Below are positions 8,154-16,538 of a DNA stretch of 43,087 bases, piece by piece. Under the pieces are notes generated by a model that was not told the origin of the DNA, searched no databases, and saw only the letters and a program-made list of their open reading frames with translations. A program made the position numbers and the translations under genes. This DNA comes from an uncultured Croceitalea sp. GTDB lineage: Bacteria; Bacteroidota; Bacteroidia; Flavobacteriales; Flavobacteriaceae. The DNA lies in assembly GCA_937926215.1 (NCBI GenBank), contig CALEYA010000163.1, positions 1 to 43,087 of the forward strand. Direction: 5' to 3'. Position 1 is the first letter of the stretch; each line of letters starts with the position of its first letter.

Positions 8154-9578
8154 CTAGCTAAGTTCCCAACCCTTGCGATACTCCCGTGAAACCCACTCAT
8201 TGGCTTTTTCATAATTGGTGATTCTCATGTTCTCACCGTCCCAAAGGAGTTTTCTGCGACCGGGATATTCGTACGGAGCCCAATCCCCTACTTTTTTCCC
8301 TGGTTTTAGGCGTTTGTATTGATAGGCCTTTACGGCAAGGTTCCCCATAAGCACCGTTTCCGTTAAAGGTCCGGCTTTGGAAAAATCGGAAGAGGTAGCG
8401 GAACCGTTGATACAGCCCTCCACAAAATTGGCAATATGGCCATCCATGCTATTGGGAATCCGGGGGTAAATAGGCGTTGGGGGTTTGTAAAGGTCCATAA
8501 GCCCAGAAGGCAACAACCGGGCATTTTTGGAATAGGTATCTGCCACAATAATGCCTTTATCGCCATACATAACGGTACCACCGCCACTATCCCCAATGCT
8601 TTCGTTGTCCTTCAATTCATCCGGCAAGTCCGGTTTTAGGCCACCGTCATACCAATTTAATTGGATATCGCCATGTGTTTCATGTTGAAACTTGAGGTGT
8701 ATTTTGGAAGATGGGGGGCAGGACGGACTGTAATCCGCTTCTACAAAATCACCTACCCATACCGTGGTGCAGCTGGCTTCTGCCTCCGTAGGATAGCCCA
8801 AATCCAACACGCTAAAGGGGGTTTCCATAATATGGCAGCCCATATCACCCAAAGCGCCCGTACCAAAATCCCACCAGCCACGCCACTTGAACGGAAGGTA
8901 GGCATCGTTATAATTTCGCATGGCTGCAGGACCCAACCACAGGTCCCAATCCAAACCTTTGGGAATTTTATGTTTTTGGGCAGGGATTGGCACCCCTTGC
9001 GGCCAGACAGGTCGGTTTGTCCAGCAGTCGATAGTGTGTACTTTTCCAATAATCCCAGACTCTACCCATTCGCGTGCCTTTCTGCTGTCATCACTAGAAG
9101 CACCTTGGTTTCCCATTTGCGTAACGATACCATTTTCGGCAGCTACTTGGGTCATCAAACGGGCTTCTTGTATATTATGTGTCAATGGTTTTTCTACGTA
9201 CGCATGTTTTTTCTCGCGCATAAAAGGTAGGGCTATGGACGCATGTGTATGGTCCGGTGTTGCTACCATAATGGCATCCAGTTCCCCCAAATGGTTGTCA
9301 TATACCTTTCTAAAATCTTGATATCGTTTTACGTTGGGGAATGCCTCGTAGGTCTGCTTGGCCCGGCGGTCGTCCACATCGGCGAACGCCACAAATTTCA
9401 CTTTATTGGTAGCTGCCATGCCCCGCACAACACCGCTACCCCTGCCACCAACGCCAAAAGCACCTACATACAAGGTATCGCTGGGGGGAACATGGGTTTT
9501 CCCCAAAACAAAACTGGGGACAATGGTAAATGCAGCTGAAGCCGATGCGGCATTTTTAAGGAACTTTCTTCGTTGCAT
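8154..9578 (-). CDS. Tat-exported Gfo/Idh/MocA family oxidoreductase
   Basis: A 474-residue NAD(P)-dependent sugar oxidoreductase family member. The N-terminus carries a twin-arginine signal (QRRKFLKNAASASAAF), so the enzyme is probably exported folded with its cofactor. The Rossmann domain has GAFGVGGRGSG near residues 39-49, followed by VATPDHTH and the family lysine in EKPL (about residue 134). The C-terminal substrate domain contains GALGDMGCHIMETPF. Exported members include GH109-like NAD-dependent glycosidases and enzymes acting on 3-keto-sugars. Which of these applies is not visible. The next gene is a glycosidase-like protein on the same strand, probably co-transcribed. Confidence 0.88.
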   Translation of the reverse strand: MQRRKFLKNAASASAAFTIVPSFVLGKTHVPPSDTLYVGAFGVGGRGSGVVRGMAATNKVKFVAFADVDDRRAKQTYEAFPNVKRYQDFRKVYDNHLGELDAIMVATPDHTHASIALPFMREKKHAYVEKPLTHNIQEARLMTQVAAENGIVTQMGNQGASSDDSRKAREWVESGIIGKVHTIDCWTNRPVWPQGVPIPAQKHKIPKGLDWDLWLGPAAMRNYNDAYLPFKWRGWWDFGTGALGDMGCHIMETPFSVLDLGYPTEAEASCTTVWVGDFVEADYSPSCPPSSKIHLKFQHETHGDIQLNWYDGGLKPDLPDELKDNESIGDSGGGTVMYGDKGIIVADTYSKNARLLPSGLMDLYKPPTPIYPRIPNSMDGHIANFVEGCINGSATSSDFSKAGPLTETVLMGNLAVKAYQYKRLKPGKKVGDWAPYEYPGRRKLLWDGENMRITNYEKANEWVSREYRKGWELS

Positions 9579-9640
9579 GGGAATGGTCTTTAGTTGTGCT
9601 AGGAAGATACAAAAAAGCCCAAACTTTTAGGGTAGCACAA

Positions 9641-10300
9641 TTAGAGCTTTCCATTCCATTCGGCATAAAACTGCTCCAAAAAATCCAGCATGTATCGGTG
9701 TCGGCCTTCGGCTATTTTTTTTCCGGTAGGTGTATTCATTTTATCCTTGAGCAAAAGCAACTTTTCGTAAAAATGGTTGATGGTAGGTGCTTTGGATTTT
9801 TTATAGGTCTCTTTATCCATATCCAGCTGTGGCGGGATATCCGGATGAAACAATTCCCTGTTCTTAAACCCACCGTAGTTGAAAGCACGGGCAATACCAA
9901 TGGCCCCAATGGCATCCAAGCGGTCGGCATCCTGCACTACTTGCAGCTCTTTGGAGGTAAACGGGACCTCGTTTGCATCCAAAGAATTCTTAAAGGACAT
10001 GTTTTCAATGATTTTTACCACATGGTCAATGGTATGGTGATGGACATTTTGCTCCTGTAAAAATTCCTTGGCTATTCTTGGGCCAATGGTCTCATCGCCA
10101 TCATGGAACTTTGGGTCCGCAATATCATGTAACAAGGCTGCCAAGCTGACCACCAAGATATTGACTTCTTCTTCCCGCGAGAGTAAGAGCGTATTGTTAA
10201 AAACCCGTTGGATATGGAACCAATCGTGTCCTCCCTCTGCCCCCATCAAGGTGGCTTTTACAAAAGCGATGGTCTCTTCTACTAAGGCGGCATCCGTCAT
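9641..10300 (-). CDS. HD-domain metal-dependent phosphohydrolase
   Basis: A 219-residue HD-superfamily protein. The metal-site motif is arranged as HDWFHIQRV (first His-Asp), then LAALLHDIADPKF (central HD near residue 54), then DADRLDAIGAIGIARAF (distal Asp). This is the YedJ/YpgQ-like pattern, a group of soluble hydrolases thought to act on nucleotides. Length is normal. It sits directly behind the acyltransferase gene with 2 bases between them, so the two are almost certainly co-transcribed (plsC first). No fused regulatory domain is seen. Substrate is unknown. Confidence 0.88.
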   Translation of the reverse strand: MTDAALVEETIAFVKATLMGAEGGHDWFHIQRVFNNTLLLSREEEVNILVVSLAALLHDIADPKFHDGDETIGPRIAKEFLQEQNVHHHTIDHVVKIIENMSFKNSLDANEVPFTSKELQVVQDADRLDAIGAIGIARAFNYGGFKNRELFHPDIPPQLDMDKETYKKSKAPTINHFYEKLLLLKDKMNTPTGKKIAEGRHRYMLDFLEQFYAEWNGKL

Positions 10301-10302
10301 TA

Positions 10303-11031
10303 TTAATAGTTGATATCTTTCGTGATTATTTCTTCAACCTTGGCAATCAAGGTGTCCGCATCTTTGGTGTTTTCCAAGGGTGGGTGGACCTTGAACGTTA
10401 CGTGTGCCCCAAGCCCCATGGGAAACTGTCCAAATCGCAGTAATTTCCAGGAATTGTTGATGGTTATGGGGACTACCAATGCAGAAGGGGCTTTTCTAAG
10501 CAGCATTTTAAGTCCCATAGGTTTAAAAGGCTTTGGTTTACCGGTCCTACTGCGGGTTCCTTCAGGAAAAATGACGGCACTTCGCTTATTCGCTTCAATA
10601 TAACTGCCCAATTTTCCAATTTCTAGAATGGCCTGCTTCCCATCTTTTCTGTCAATCAATGCAGAACCGCCATGGCGCAGATTGTAGGAAACACTGGGAA
10701 TGCCTTTGCCAAGCTCTTTTTTGGCGACAAACTTGGGATGGTACTTGCGCATATGATAGATGATGGGCGGAATGTCATACATGCTTTGGTGATTGGTCAC
10801 AATGATCAACGGCACGCCCGTAGGAATGTCTTGATTATTGGTAAAGGTGTAGCGTGTGCCCAAAATATTGGTGGATCGCATTAAAAACCAGTTTAAGGTG
10901 CTTACGCTCCATTTGTGCGCCGAATACCCTAAAACTTTAAAACAAAACCATTGGATAGGATGAAATACGATCAAGGCCAAGCCAAAAAAGAGGAAGAAAA
11001 GGATGGTTATGGGATACGATAAAATTTTCAT
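10303..11031 (-). CDS. plsC: 1-acyl-sn-glycerol-3-phosphate acyltransferase (PlsC family)
   Basis: A 242-residue membrane-associated acyltransferase that transfers an acyl chain to lysophosphatidic acid in phospholipid synthesis. An N-terminal membrane segment (residues ~5-33) is followed by the catalytic motif NHQSMYD (NHxxxxD, near residue 81), the glycerol-phosphate-binding FPEGTRSRTGK (about 158) and the late VPITINNS motif. Length matches the family. Upstream, on the minus strand, is the bacilliredoxin gene with a terminator in between, so plsC and the HD gene form their own unit. Other lysophospholipid acyltransferases have the same motifs, so exact substrate preference is unproven. Confidence 0.9.
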   Translation of the reverse strand: MKILSYPITILFFLFFGLALIVFHPIQWFCFKVLGYSAHKWSVSTLNWFLMRSTNILGTRYTFTNNQDIPTGVPLIIVTNHQSMYDIPPIIYHMRKYHPKFVAKKELGKGIPSVSYNLRHGGSALIDRKDGKQAILEIGKLGSYIEANKRSAVIFPEGTRSRTGKPKPFKPMGLKMLLRKAPSALVVPITINNSWKLLRFGQFPMGLGAHVTFKVHPPLENTKDADTLIAKVEEIITKDINY

Positions 11032-11045
11032 GGTACTGCAAAACT

Positions 11046-11076
11046 AAAAAACCACTCCAAAACGAAGTGGTCTTTT
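11046..11076 (-). terminator. Intrinsic terminator after the bacilliredoxin gene
   Basis: On the minus strand ACCACT / AGTGGT arms (plus coordinates 11051-11056 and 11066-11071) enclose a nine-base loop and run into TTTTTTAG. It lies between the bacilliredoxin stop codon and the plsC start, separating the two transcription units. Confidence 0.75.
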
Positions 11077-11124
11077 TCCAAGATTATTTTGTGCTATTCC
11101 CTTATGGAAATTTGGCAAAAAGTC

Positions 11125-11535
11125 TTAACAATGTTCGTTGTAGGCTTCCATTAGATTTTCTGCAATCATTTCTGCCGGACGTCCCTCAATATGGTGGCGC
11201 TCGATCATATGGACCAATTCCCCGTCCTTGAACAAGGCCATACTTGGCGATGATGGAGGAAAAGGAACCATTGCTGCCCTTGCGGTATTCACCGCATCGG
11301 TATCGACACCCGCAAAAACGGTGGTCAAATGATCTGGTCTTTTGCCATTTTGTAAGCTTAATTTGGCAGCGGGTCTCGCATTGGCGGCAGCACAGCCACA
11401 AACGGAGTTGACTACCACCAAGGTCGTGCCTTTTTGTTCCAACGCCTTTTCAACGGCCTCACTTGTATATAATTCTTCAAACCCGGCAACGGCCAAGTCG
11501 TTTCTCATAGGTTTCACTAATTCTTCTGGATACAT
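11125..11535 (-). CDS. BrxA/BrxB-type bacilliredoxin
   Basis: A 136-residue thioredoxin-fold protein of the YphP/YqiW (BrxA/BrxB) family, which removes bacillithiol from mixed disulfides in Firmicutes. The unusual active site CGC is present in VVNSVCGCAAANARPA, and the family segment APPSSPSMALFKDGELVHMIERHHIEG-like sequence is present as PPSSPSMALFKDG with the RHHIEG motif. The C-terminus ends in Cys as in homologues. The start chosen is MYPEELVKPM. An upstream in-frame ATG at 11556 touches a TATCTTTG promoter box and would lie at or before the transcription start. The role in thiol redox repair is inferred from family. Confidence 0.9.
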   Translation of the reverse strand: MYPEELVKPMRNDLAVAGFEELYTSEAVEKALEQKGTTLVVVNSVCGCAAANARPAAKLSLQNGKRPDHLTTVFAGVDTDAVNTARAAMVPFPPSSPSMALFKDGELVHMIERHHIEGRPAEMIAENLMEAYNEHC

Positions 11536-11556
11536 AACGTATTTTTTTAATCGCAT

Positions 11557-11564
11557 CAAAGATA
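11557..11564 (-). promoter_or_regulatory. TATCTTTG -7 box for bacilliredoxin
   Basis: Exact match to TAnnTTTG on the minus strand. It is part of a 16-bp inverted repeat with the plus-strand box at 11631-11638. Its position supports translation starting at 11535 rather than 11556. No clear TTG is seen at -33. Confidence 0.6.
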
Positions 11565-11630
11565 GGGGTTTTGTCGAATTTCTATATGTTACTTAACAAA
11601 TCCGACCGTTTTCTTTTTTGTCTAAACCCC

Positions 11631-11638
11631 TATCTTTG
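11631..11638 (+). promoter_or_regulatory. TATCTTTG -7 box for the DjlA-like gene
   Basis: Exact match to TAnnTTTG, 21 bases before the ATG at 11660. It mirrors the minus-strand box at 11557-11564; the shared repeat is 11556-11571 against 11624-11639. The -33 element is weak (TTTTC about 17 bases upstream). Confidence 0.6.
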
Positions 11639-11659
11639 AATCCTTAAAAGCAAGGAAGC

Positions 11660-12400
11660 ATGATTAAATGGGCTGGGGCCATTATTGGATTTTTTATTCG
11701 GGGGTTGGCCGGTGCGGTACTTGGTTTTTTGGCGGGGAGCTTTCTGGATAGTTTGGGAGGGCAAAATACCCGTAAACCCCGTTCTGTTTTTGATGATTTA
11801 ACCCGTAAGAACGTATCCCCGGCCGATTTTGAACTCAATTTATTGTCCCTATGTTCCATTATCATTAAAGCGGACGGACAGGTAAGTCAGCGGGAACTGG
11901 ATTATGTGCGGCAGTATTTTTTAAGCACCTATGGTAAAGAGAAGGCCAACGCCATTTTTAGGACCTTTAATGATGTAATCAAAAAACGTGAAGTTTCTGC
12001 ACAGCGTATCTGCAGCTACCTTAACCAAAGGACCCGTTATGAAGTGCGCTTGCAATTGCTCCACTTTTTGTTTGGCATCGCGCAGGCGGATGGGAACGTT
12101 AGTAAGCCGGAAGTAAGTAAATTGAGGGAACTAGCCGGATACCTGCGGATAGGCCAACGGGATTTTGACAGTATCATGGCGATGTTTGTCAAGGCTGCGG
12201 ACAATGCCTATAAAATTCTGGAAATCCCTAAGGGCGCTACCGACGATGAGGTAAAAAAAGCCTATCGGAACATGGCCAAAAAATACCATCCAGATAAGGT
12301 CATCACGGATAACGAGGCCATTAAAAAAGGGGCGGAAGAGAAGTTTAAGGAAGTGCAAAAGGCCTATGAAGTAATCCAGCAAGAGCGGGGAATGGCGTAA
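11660..12400 (+). CDS. TerB/DnaJ-domain protein, DjlA-like
   Basis: A 246-residue membrane-anchored J-protein. Residues 1-30 form a glycine-rich transmembrane segment ([21 protein letters not shown], GxxxG-like). A TerB-like helical domain spans about 50-165 ([22 protein letters not shown], and a second ADGNVSKPE repeat). A C-terminal J domain begins near residue 180 ([20 protein letters not shown]) with the HPDK tetrapeptide. This is the DjlA layout, in which the J domain stimulates DnaK ATPase at the membrane. It is followed closely by an SRPBCC protein and a HupE-like protein on the same strand. Client proteins are unknown. Confidence 0.9.
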   Translation: MIKWAGAIIGFFIRGLAGAVLGFLAGSFLDSLGGQNTRKPRSVFDDLTRKNVSPADFELNLLSLCSIIIKADGQVSQRELDYVRQYFLSTYGKEKANAIFRTFNDVIKKREVSAQRICSYLNQRTRYEVRLQLLHFLFGIAQADGNVSKPEVSKLRELAGYLRIGQRDFDSIMAMFVKAADNAYKILEIPKGATDDEVKKAYRNMAKKYHPDKVITDNEAIKKGAEEKFKEVQKAYEVIQQERGMA

Positions 12401-12422
12401 TTTTAGAGTTTGAAGTTGTCCT

Positions 12423-12908
12423 ATGCCCAAAATTATTCTTAAGACATATATAAACGCAGGCAGGGACATTGTCTTTGATGTATCACGAAGTATAGATTTA
12501 CATAAAATTTCAACTTCTTCCACAAATGAAACGGCCATTGCCGGAAAAACTAAAGGGTTGATCAGTCTAGGGGAGCAGGTTACTTGGCGGGCTAAACATC
12601 TAGGTTTTTATCAAACACTGACTTCAAAAATTACCCAGTATGACCGTCCGAACACTTTTACGGATGAAATGGTGGAAGGAATCTTCAAAAAATTCAAACA
12701 TCAACATAGTTTTAAAGAAAAAGATGGAGGTACTTTGATGAGTGACGTTTTTGAGTTTGAATCCCCTTTTGGTATCTTGGGAAAATTGGCAAATGTTCTA
12801 TTCCTAAAACGATATCTTCAATCTTTTTTAGCGGAACGAAATAAAGTGATTAAGGCATATGCAGAATCCGGATACTGGAGAAAGGTACTAACAACTATGA
12901 ACGAATAA
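12423..12908 (+). CDS. SRPBCC (START/Bet v 1-like) family protein
   Basis: A 161-residue protein with the SRPBCC cyclase/polyketide-cyclase-like pattern: an N-terminal strand with IILKTYINAGRDIVFDVSRSIDLH, a middle YDRPNTFTDEMVEG strand, then EFESPFGILGKLANVLFLKRYLQSFL before the final helix. This fold binds hydrophobic ligands; no ligand or enzyme activity can be deduced. It starts 22 bases after the DjlA-like gene and 19 bases before the HupE gene, so co-transcription is likely. Base composition is somewhat richer in A+T than its neighbours. Confidence 0.8.
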   Translation: MPKIILKTYINAGRDIVFDVSRSIDLHKISTSSTNETAIAGKTKGLISLGEQVTWRAKHLGFYQTLTSKITQYDRPNTFTDEMVEGIFKKFKHQHSFKEKDGGTLMSDVFEFESPFGILGKLANVLFLKRYLQSFLAERNKVIKAYAESGYWRKVLTTMNE

Positions 12909-12927
12909 CCAACTAACTAAAATAACA

Positions 12928-13512
12928 ATGGAAGATTTTTTCTTTTACATAAAATTGGGTTTGGAACATGTGCTTGACCTAGGCGCGTATGATCATATTC
13001 TATTTTTAGCGGCCTTGGCGGTACCCTTTACGTTCAAAAGTTGGAAACACGTGGTGCTTTTGGCAACGGTTTTTACCATTGCCCATTGTACATCCTTGGC
13101 GTTTTCGGTTTACGGTATTTACAAAGTTGATGTTGGCCTTATCGAATTTTTGATTCCGGTCACCATCGCCCTTACGGCACTATTTAACCTTTACCAGGTA
13201 TTGTTAAAGCGGGAATATATCAACCTTAGCTTCCACCTGTTGGCAACGGCCTTTTTTGGAGTGGTCCACGGTTTTGGCTTTTCCAATTATTTCAACCTGT
13301 TAATGGCGGAAGAGGAAAACAAGTTGGGCCCTTTGCTGGGCTTTGCTACGGGAATAGAACTATCACAGGTCACTATTATCTTCATCGTTTTGGGGGTAGC
13401 GTACTTCTTTCAATCGGTTTTAAAGCTAAATTCGCGCCTTTTTGTAGGGATCGCCTCTATTTTAATTCTTTTTGTCACAATACCTATGTTGTTAGAGACG
13501 TTCCCTAAGTAG
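12928..13512 (+). CDS. HupE/UreJ family membrane protein
   Basis: A 194-residue protein with about six transmembrane segments and the histidine pattern of the HupE/UreJ_2 family: LEHVLDLGAYDHILFL near the N-terminus, FTIAHCTSLAFSVYG around 53, and FGVVHGFGFSNYF around 110. Family members are linked to nickel or other metal uptake near hydrogenase or urease genes, but none of those genes is nearby. In Bacteroidota this protein is usually free-standing. Metal transport is therefore only a family-level suggestion. Confidence 0.85.
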   Translation: MEDFFFYIKLGLEHVLDLGAYDHILFLAALAVPFTFKSWKHVVLLATVFTIAHCTSLAFSVYGIYKVDVGLIEFLIPVTIALTALFNLYQVLLKREYINLSFHLLATAFFGVVHGFGFSNYFNLLMAEEENKLGPLLGFATGIELSQVTIIFIVLGVAYFFQSVLKLNSRLFVGIASILILFVTIPMLLETFPK

Positions 13513-13539
13513 GCATACGTTAAAATTAATGGAACAAGG

Positions 13540-13570
13540 TTGTGCGGGTCTGCCAAAGCAGGTATATTTA
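13540..13570 (+). promoter_or_regulatory. Putative promoter for dCMP deaminase gene
   Basis: TTG at 13540-13542 and TATATTTA at 13563-13570 (7 of 8 to TAnnTTTG), 20 bases apart. It ends 17 bases before the ATG at 13588. Confidence 0.5.
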
Positions 13571-13587
13571 GGTATTAGCATAGGAAT

Positions 13588-14025
13588 ATGGAGTTGAGCA
13601 AACAGGAAAAATACGACCGTGCCTATTTACGGATGGCCCAAGAATGGGGACAGCTTTCATATTGTAAAAGAAAACAAGTAGGTGCCCTGATCGTTAAAAA
13701 CCGGATGATTATTTCGGATGGCTATAACGGCACGCCTACCGGTTTTGAAAATTTTTGCGAAGATGATGAAGGTGTCACCAAATGGTATGTGTTACATGCG
13801 GAGGCCAATGCCATTTTAAAAGTGGCTTCCTCCACACAGTCCTGTGAAGGGGCTACATTGTACATTACTTTGTCGCCTTGTAGGGAGTGCAGCAAGCTTA
13901 TCCATCAGTCTGGCATAAAACGTGTAGTCTATCAAAAAGCCTATAAGGACAATTCCGGGCTTCAATTTTTGGAACGCGCAGGCGTTGCCATTGAACATAT
14001 GCCTATTGTAGAAGAAACGGTCTAA
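13588..14025 (+). CDS. dCMP/cytidine deaminase family protein (ComEB-like)
   Basis: A 145-residue zinc-dependent deaminase. The zinc motif is complete: HAEANAIL (His and catalytic Glu, near 71-78) and SPCRECSKLI (PCxxC, near 93-98). The KRKQVGALIVKNRMIISDGYNGTPTGFENFCED stretch is typical of deoxycytidylate deaminases, with an additional Cys-containing loop. It would convert dCMP to dUMP, feeding thymidylate synthesis. It precedes an S41 protease by 17 bases, so the two are probably in one transcript. Exact substrate is assigned by family similarity. Confidence 0.9.
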   Translation: MELSKQEKYDRAYLRMAQEWGQLSYCKRKQVGALIVKNRMIISDGYNGTPTGFENFCEDDEGVTKWYVLHAEANAILKVASSTQSCEGATLYITLSPCRECSKLIHQSGIKRVVYQKAYKDNSGLQFLERAGVAIEHMPIVEETV

Positions 14026-14042
14026 GTACCGAGCCCCAAATT

Positions 14043-15668
14043 ATGAAGAAGAAATATAGTTACTTGTTACCTACCGTATTGGCTCTTGCCATTGCCTTGG
14101 GTATTTTTATAGGGGGGAAACTCCATTTTAATGACACTCCGGAGAAACTCTTTTCCACCAATTCCAAGAAGGACAAACTCAATCGGCTTATCGATTATAT
14201 CGATTATGAGTATGTGGATGAAATAGATACGGATAGCATTGTTGATGTTACCGTAAACAACATTTTGGGCAAGTTGGACCCCCATTCCGTATACATTCCA
14301 CGGAGTGAGATGGAAGCGGTCTCAGAAAGTATGAAAGGTGATTTTGTGGGGATAGGAATCCGCTTTAATATGTATCGTGATACGTTGACCGTAGTACGCA
14401 CCATAAAAGGCGGCCCTAGTGCCAAAAAGGGATTGCAAGCAGGGGATAAAATTCTGATGGCCGATGGGGATACCTTATACGGCCGAAGAATAGCCAATAA
14501 AAACCTAGTCCATAAATTGAAAGGTAAAAGTGGCTCCAGGGTAAAACTTAAGGTCTTCCGGAAATCCGAAAATAAAAGCTTTGATGTAGTTATAAAAAGG
14601 GATGTTGTGCCCATAAAAAGTGTGGATGCCAATTTTATGTTGAACAACACCATGGGGTATATCCGTATCAATCGCTTTGCGGAATCTACGTTTAAAGAAT
14701 TCAAGAAAGCCCTTTTGGAACTCCGTAAACAAGGGGCCACCAAATTGGTGCTGGACCTGCGGGACAACCCGGGCGGCTATTTGGGCATTGCGGAAAAAAT
14801 GGCGGATGAGTTTTTAGAGGATGGAAAACTCATATTGTTTACCAAAAATAAAAAAGGAAAGGTCAAAAAAGCTTATGCTACGGAACGGGGCAGTTTTGAG
14901 GATAGTCCGGTCTATGTGTTGATCAATGAACGGTCCGCATCGGCCAGTGAAATTATTGCCGGTGCCCTGCAGGACAATGATATTGGAACCATTGTAGGCA
15001 GACGTTCTTTTGGCAAAGGTTTGGTGCAACGCGAAATGGATTTGGGTGATGGTTCCGCGGTGCGGTTAACGGTTTCCAGATACTACACCCCAACGGGGCG
15101 TTCCATTCAAAAATCATATAAAAAAGGCCATAAGGACTATTATCAAAGGTTTATGGAGCGTTACAACAGTGGCGAACTCATTTCCGTAGATAGCATAAAA
15201 GTGGCCGACTCCCTAAAATTTACAACGCCAAAAGGCAAAGTGGTCTATGGAGGTGGGGGTATCATACCGGATGTTTTTGTGCCCATAGGGTCTTTGGATA
15301 AAGAACGCATTGAAAGCTTGGATTCCTCTGGATTTTTCTCCGATTTTGTTTTTAAGTTCCTAGAAAAGGACAGGACGCGCTTTGCCAATTACCCGCAAAA
15401 GGAATTCATGGAAGAATATAGGGTGGACGATATTATCTTCGAACGTTTTATCGATTACCTGATCAATGGTGGTATTGAATTGGATTTTTACGGGAGCGAT
15501 ACGTTGATCAAAACGTATTTAAAAGCCAATATGGCAGAGCAATTGTATTCGCCTAATTTGGGCGCGCAAATCAAATCTTCGGAAGATAATATGCTAAAGC
15601 GGGTGTTGGATTTGGATGCCGAAGTCCTAAAGAATATGGATGAAGCCCTTATTAGGAGCAGGGATTAA
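14043..15668 (+). CDS. S41 family C-terminal processing peptidase
   Basis: A 541-residue periplasmic protease anchored by an N-terminal hydrophobic segment (residues 8-26). The cap region is followed by a PDZ domain at about 100-185 (GIGIRFNMYRD, GPSAKKGLQAGDKIL). The S41 catalytic core has LDLRDNPGGYL near 237-247, the nucleophile in RSASASEIIAG (Ser302) and the general base in GRRSFGKGLVQ (Lys325), a Ser-Lys dyad. A C-terminal extension of about 150 residues after the core is usual in Bacteroidota members. Likely job is processing or turnover of envelope proteins. Its 3' end overlaps the stop of the convergent small membrane gene by 4 bases. Confidence 0.93.
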   Translation: MKKKYSYLLPTVLALAIALGIFIGGKLHFNDTPEKLFSTNSKKDKLNRLIDYIDYEYVDEIDTDSIVDVTVNNILGKLDPHSVYIPRSEMEAVSESMKGDFVGIGIRFNMYRDTLTVVRTIKGGPSAKKGLQAGDKILMADGDTLYGRRIANKNLVHKLKGKSGSRVKLKVFRKSENKSFDVVIKRDVVPIKSVDANFMLNNTMGYIRINRFAESTFKEFKKALLELRKQGATKLVLDLRDNPGGYLGIAEKMADEFLEDGKLILFTKNKKGKVKKAYATERGSFEDSPVYVLINERSASASEIIAGALQDNDIGTIVGRRSFGKGLVQREMDLGDGSAVRLTVSRYYTPTGRSIQKSYKKGHKDYYQRFMERYNSGELISVDSIKVADSLKFTTPKGKVVYGGGGIIPDVFVPIGSLDKERIESLDSSGFFSDFVFKFLEKDRTRFANYPQKEFMEEYRVDDIIFERFIDYLINGGIELDFYGSDTLIKTYLKANMAEQLYSPNLGAQIKSSEDNMLKRVLDLDAEVLKNMDEALIRSRD

Positions 15669-15868
15669 TGCTTCTTTATTTTATCGGAAATTTTACGGGA
15701 GGTATTAAAAATCAACAGCAATACGATAGCGCATAAAGAGGCCATAATACCAATACAAGCAATAAGGCTATCCCCCTCAAACAGATTGTTGAAATCCAAA
15801 ATGGTAACATTGTAAATGGCAAGCCCAAGAGCAATAAGCACTAAGACTAAGACAAAAGTTCTGTTCAT
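15665..15868 (-). CDS. Small two-helix membrane protein
   Basis: A 67-residue protein with two predicted membrane helices (residues ~4-24, FVLVLVLIALGLAIYNVTIL, and ~37-57, IACIGIMASLCAIVLLLIF) and a lysine-rich cytosolic tail (SRKISDKIKKH). It is not recognised as a named family; similar short proteins are common in flavobacteria. It lies 9 bases downstream of the MarC gene on the same strand, so it is probably co-transcribed with it. Function unknown. Confidence 0.75.
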   Translation of the reverse strand: MNRTFVLVLVLIALGLAIYNVTILDFNNLFEGDSLIACIGIMASLCAIVLLLIFNTSRKISDKIKKH

Positions 15869-15877
15869 AGGATATCG

Positions 15878-16450
15878 TTATAACAAGGCATTAATATTTG
15901 TAGCGAATAACTTCACCGAAATTGCCAGTAAAATTACACCAAAAACCTTTCGTATGACGCTAAGCCCATTTTGGCTGAGTACCCGTTCAATTTTTTTAGA
16001 GGATTTTAATACTGCAAAAACAAAAACAATATTCACTAGAATGGCCACAATGATATTTTCCACGTAGTATTCCGCGCGCAAAGCTAGAATGGAGGTGAGC
16101 GTTCCTGCACCGGCAATCATGGGAAACGCAATAGGCACAACGGAGGCACTTTCCGGTTCATCGTCCTTAAAAAGGGTTACTCCCAAGACCATTTCCAAAG
16201 CCAGGAAAAAGATGACAAAGGCCCCGGCGACAGCAAAGGAGTTCACGTCGATACCAATAAGATTTAAAATGCTTTCCCCCACAAAAAGAAAGGCCACCAT
16301 TAAACAAGCAGCAACTATGGACGCTTTGCCAGATTGGATATGTCCCACCTTTTGCCTTAAGGAAATGACAATGGGAATGCTTCCCAAAATATCGATAACG
16401 GCAAAAAGCACCATACTGGCGGTTGCAATTTCTTTAAAGTCGAAATTCAT
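15878..16450 (-). CDS. MarC family integral membrane protein
   Basis: A 190-residue protein with about six transmembrane helices of the MarC/UPF0056 family. The N-terminal segment FAVIDILGSIPIVISL and the central AFPMIAGAGTLTSILAL are family signatures. Despite the name, MarC was shown not to be a multidrug efflux determinant in E. coli, and its function remains undefined. It starts 51 bases from the window-side of the DUF3109 gene, which is divergent, and is followed by a small membrane protein. Confidence 0.9.
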   Translation of the reverse strand: MNFDFKEIATASMVLFAVIDILGSIPIVISLRQKVGHIQSGKASIVAACLMVAFLFVGESILNLIGIDVNSFAVAGAFVIFFLALEMVLGVTLFKDDEPESASVVPIAFPMIAGAGTLTSILALRAEYYVENIIVAILVNIVFVFAVLKSSKKIERVLSQNGLSVIRKVFGVILLAISVKLFATNINALL

Positions 16451-16538
16451 ACGGATGGTTTAATAGAATACAAAATTACATCTAAAATAGAGGACTCCAT
16501 GGGCAGGGATGATTAAATTAGCGGCATATTTAAGAAGT

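Noticed and set aside
8661-9630. Plus-strand frames across the Tat-exported oxidoreductase
   Set aside because: Antisense shadows; the minus-strand product has a complete signal peptide and Rossmann motifs.
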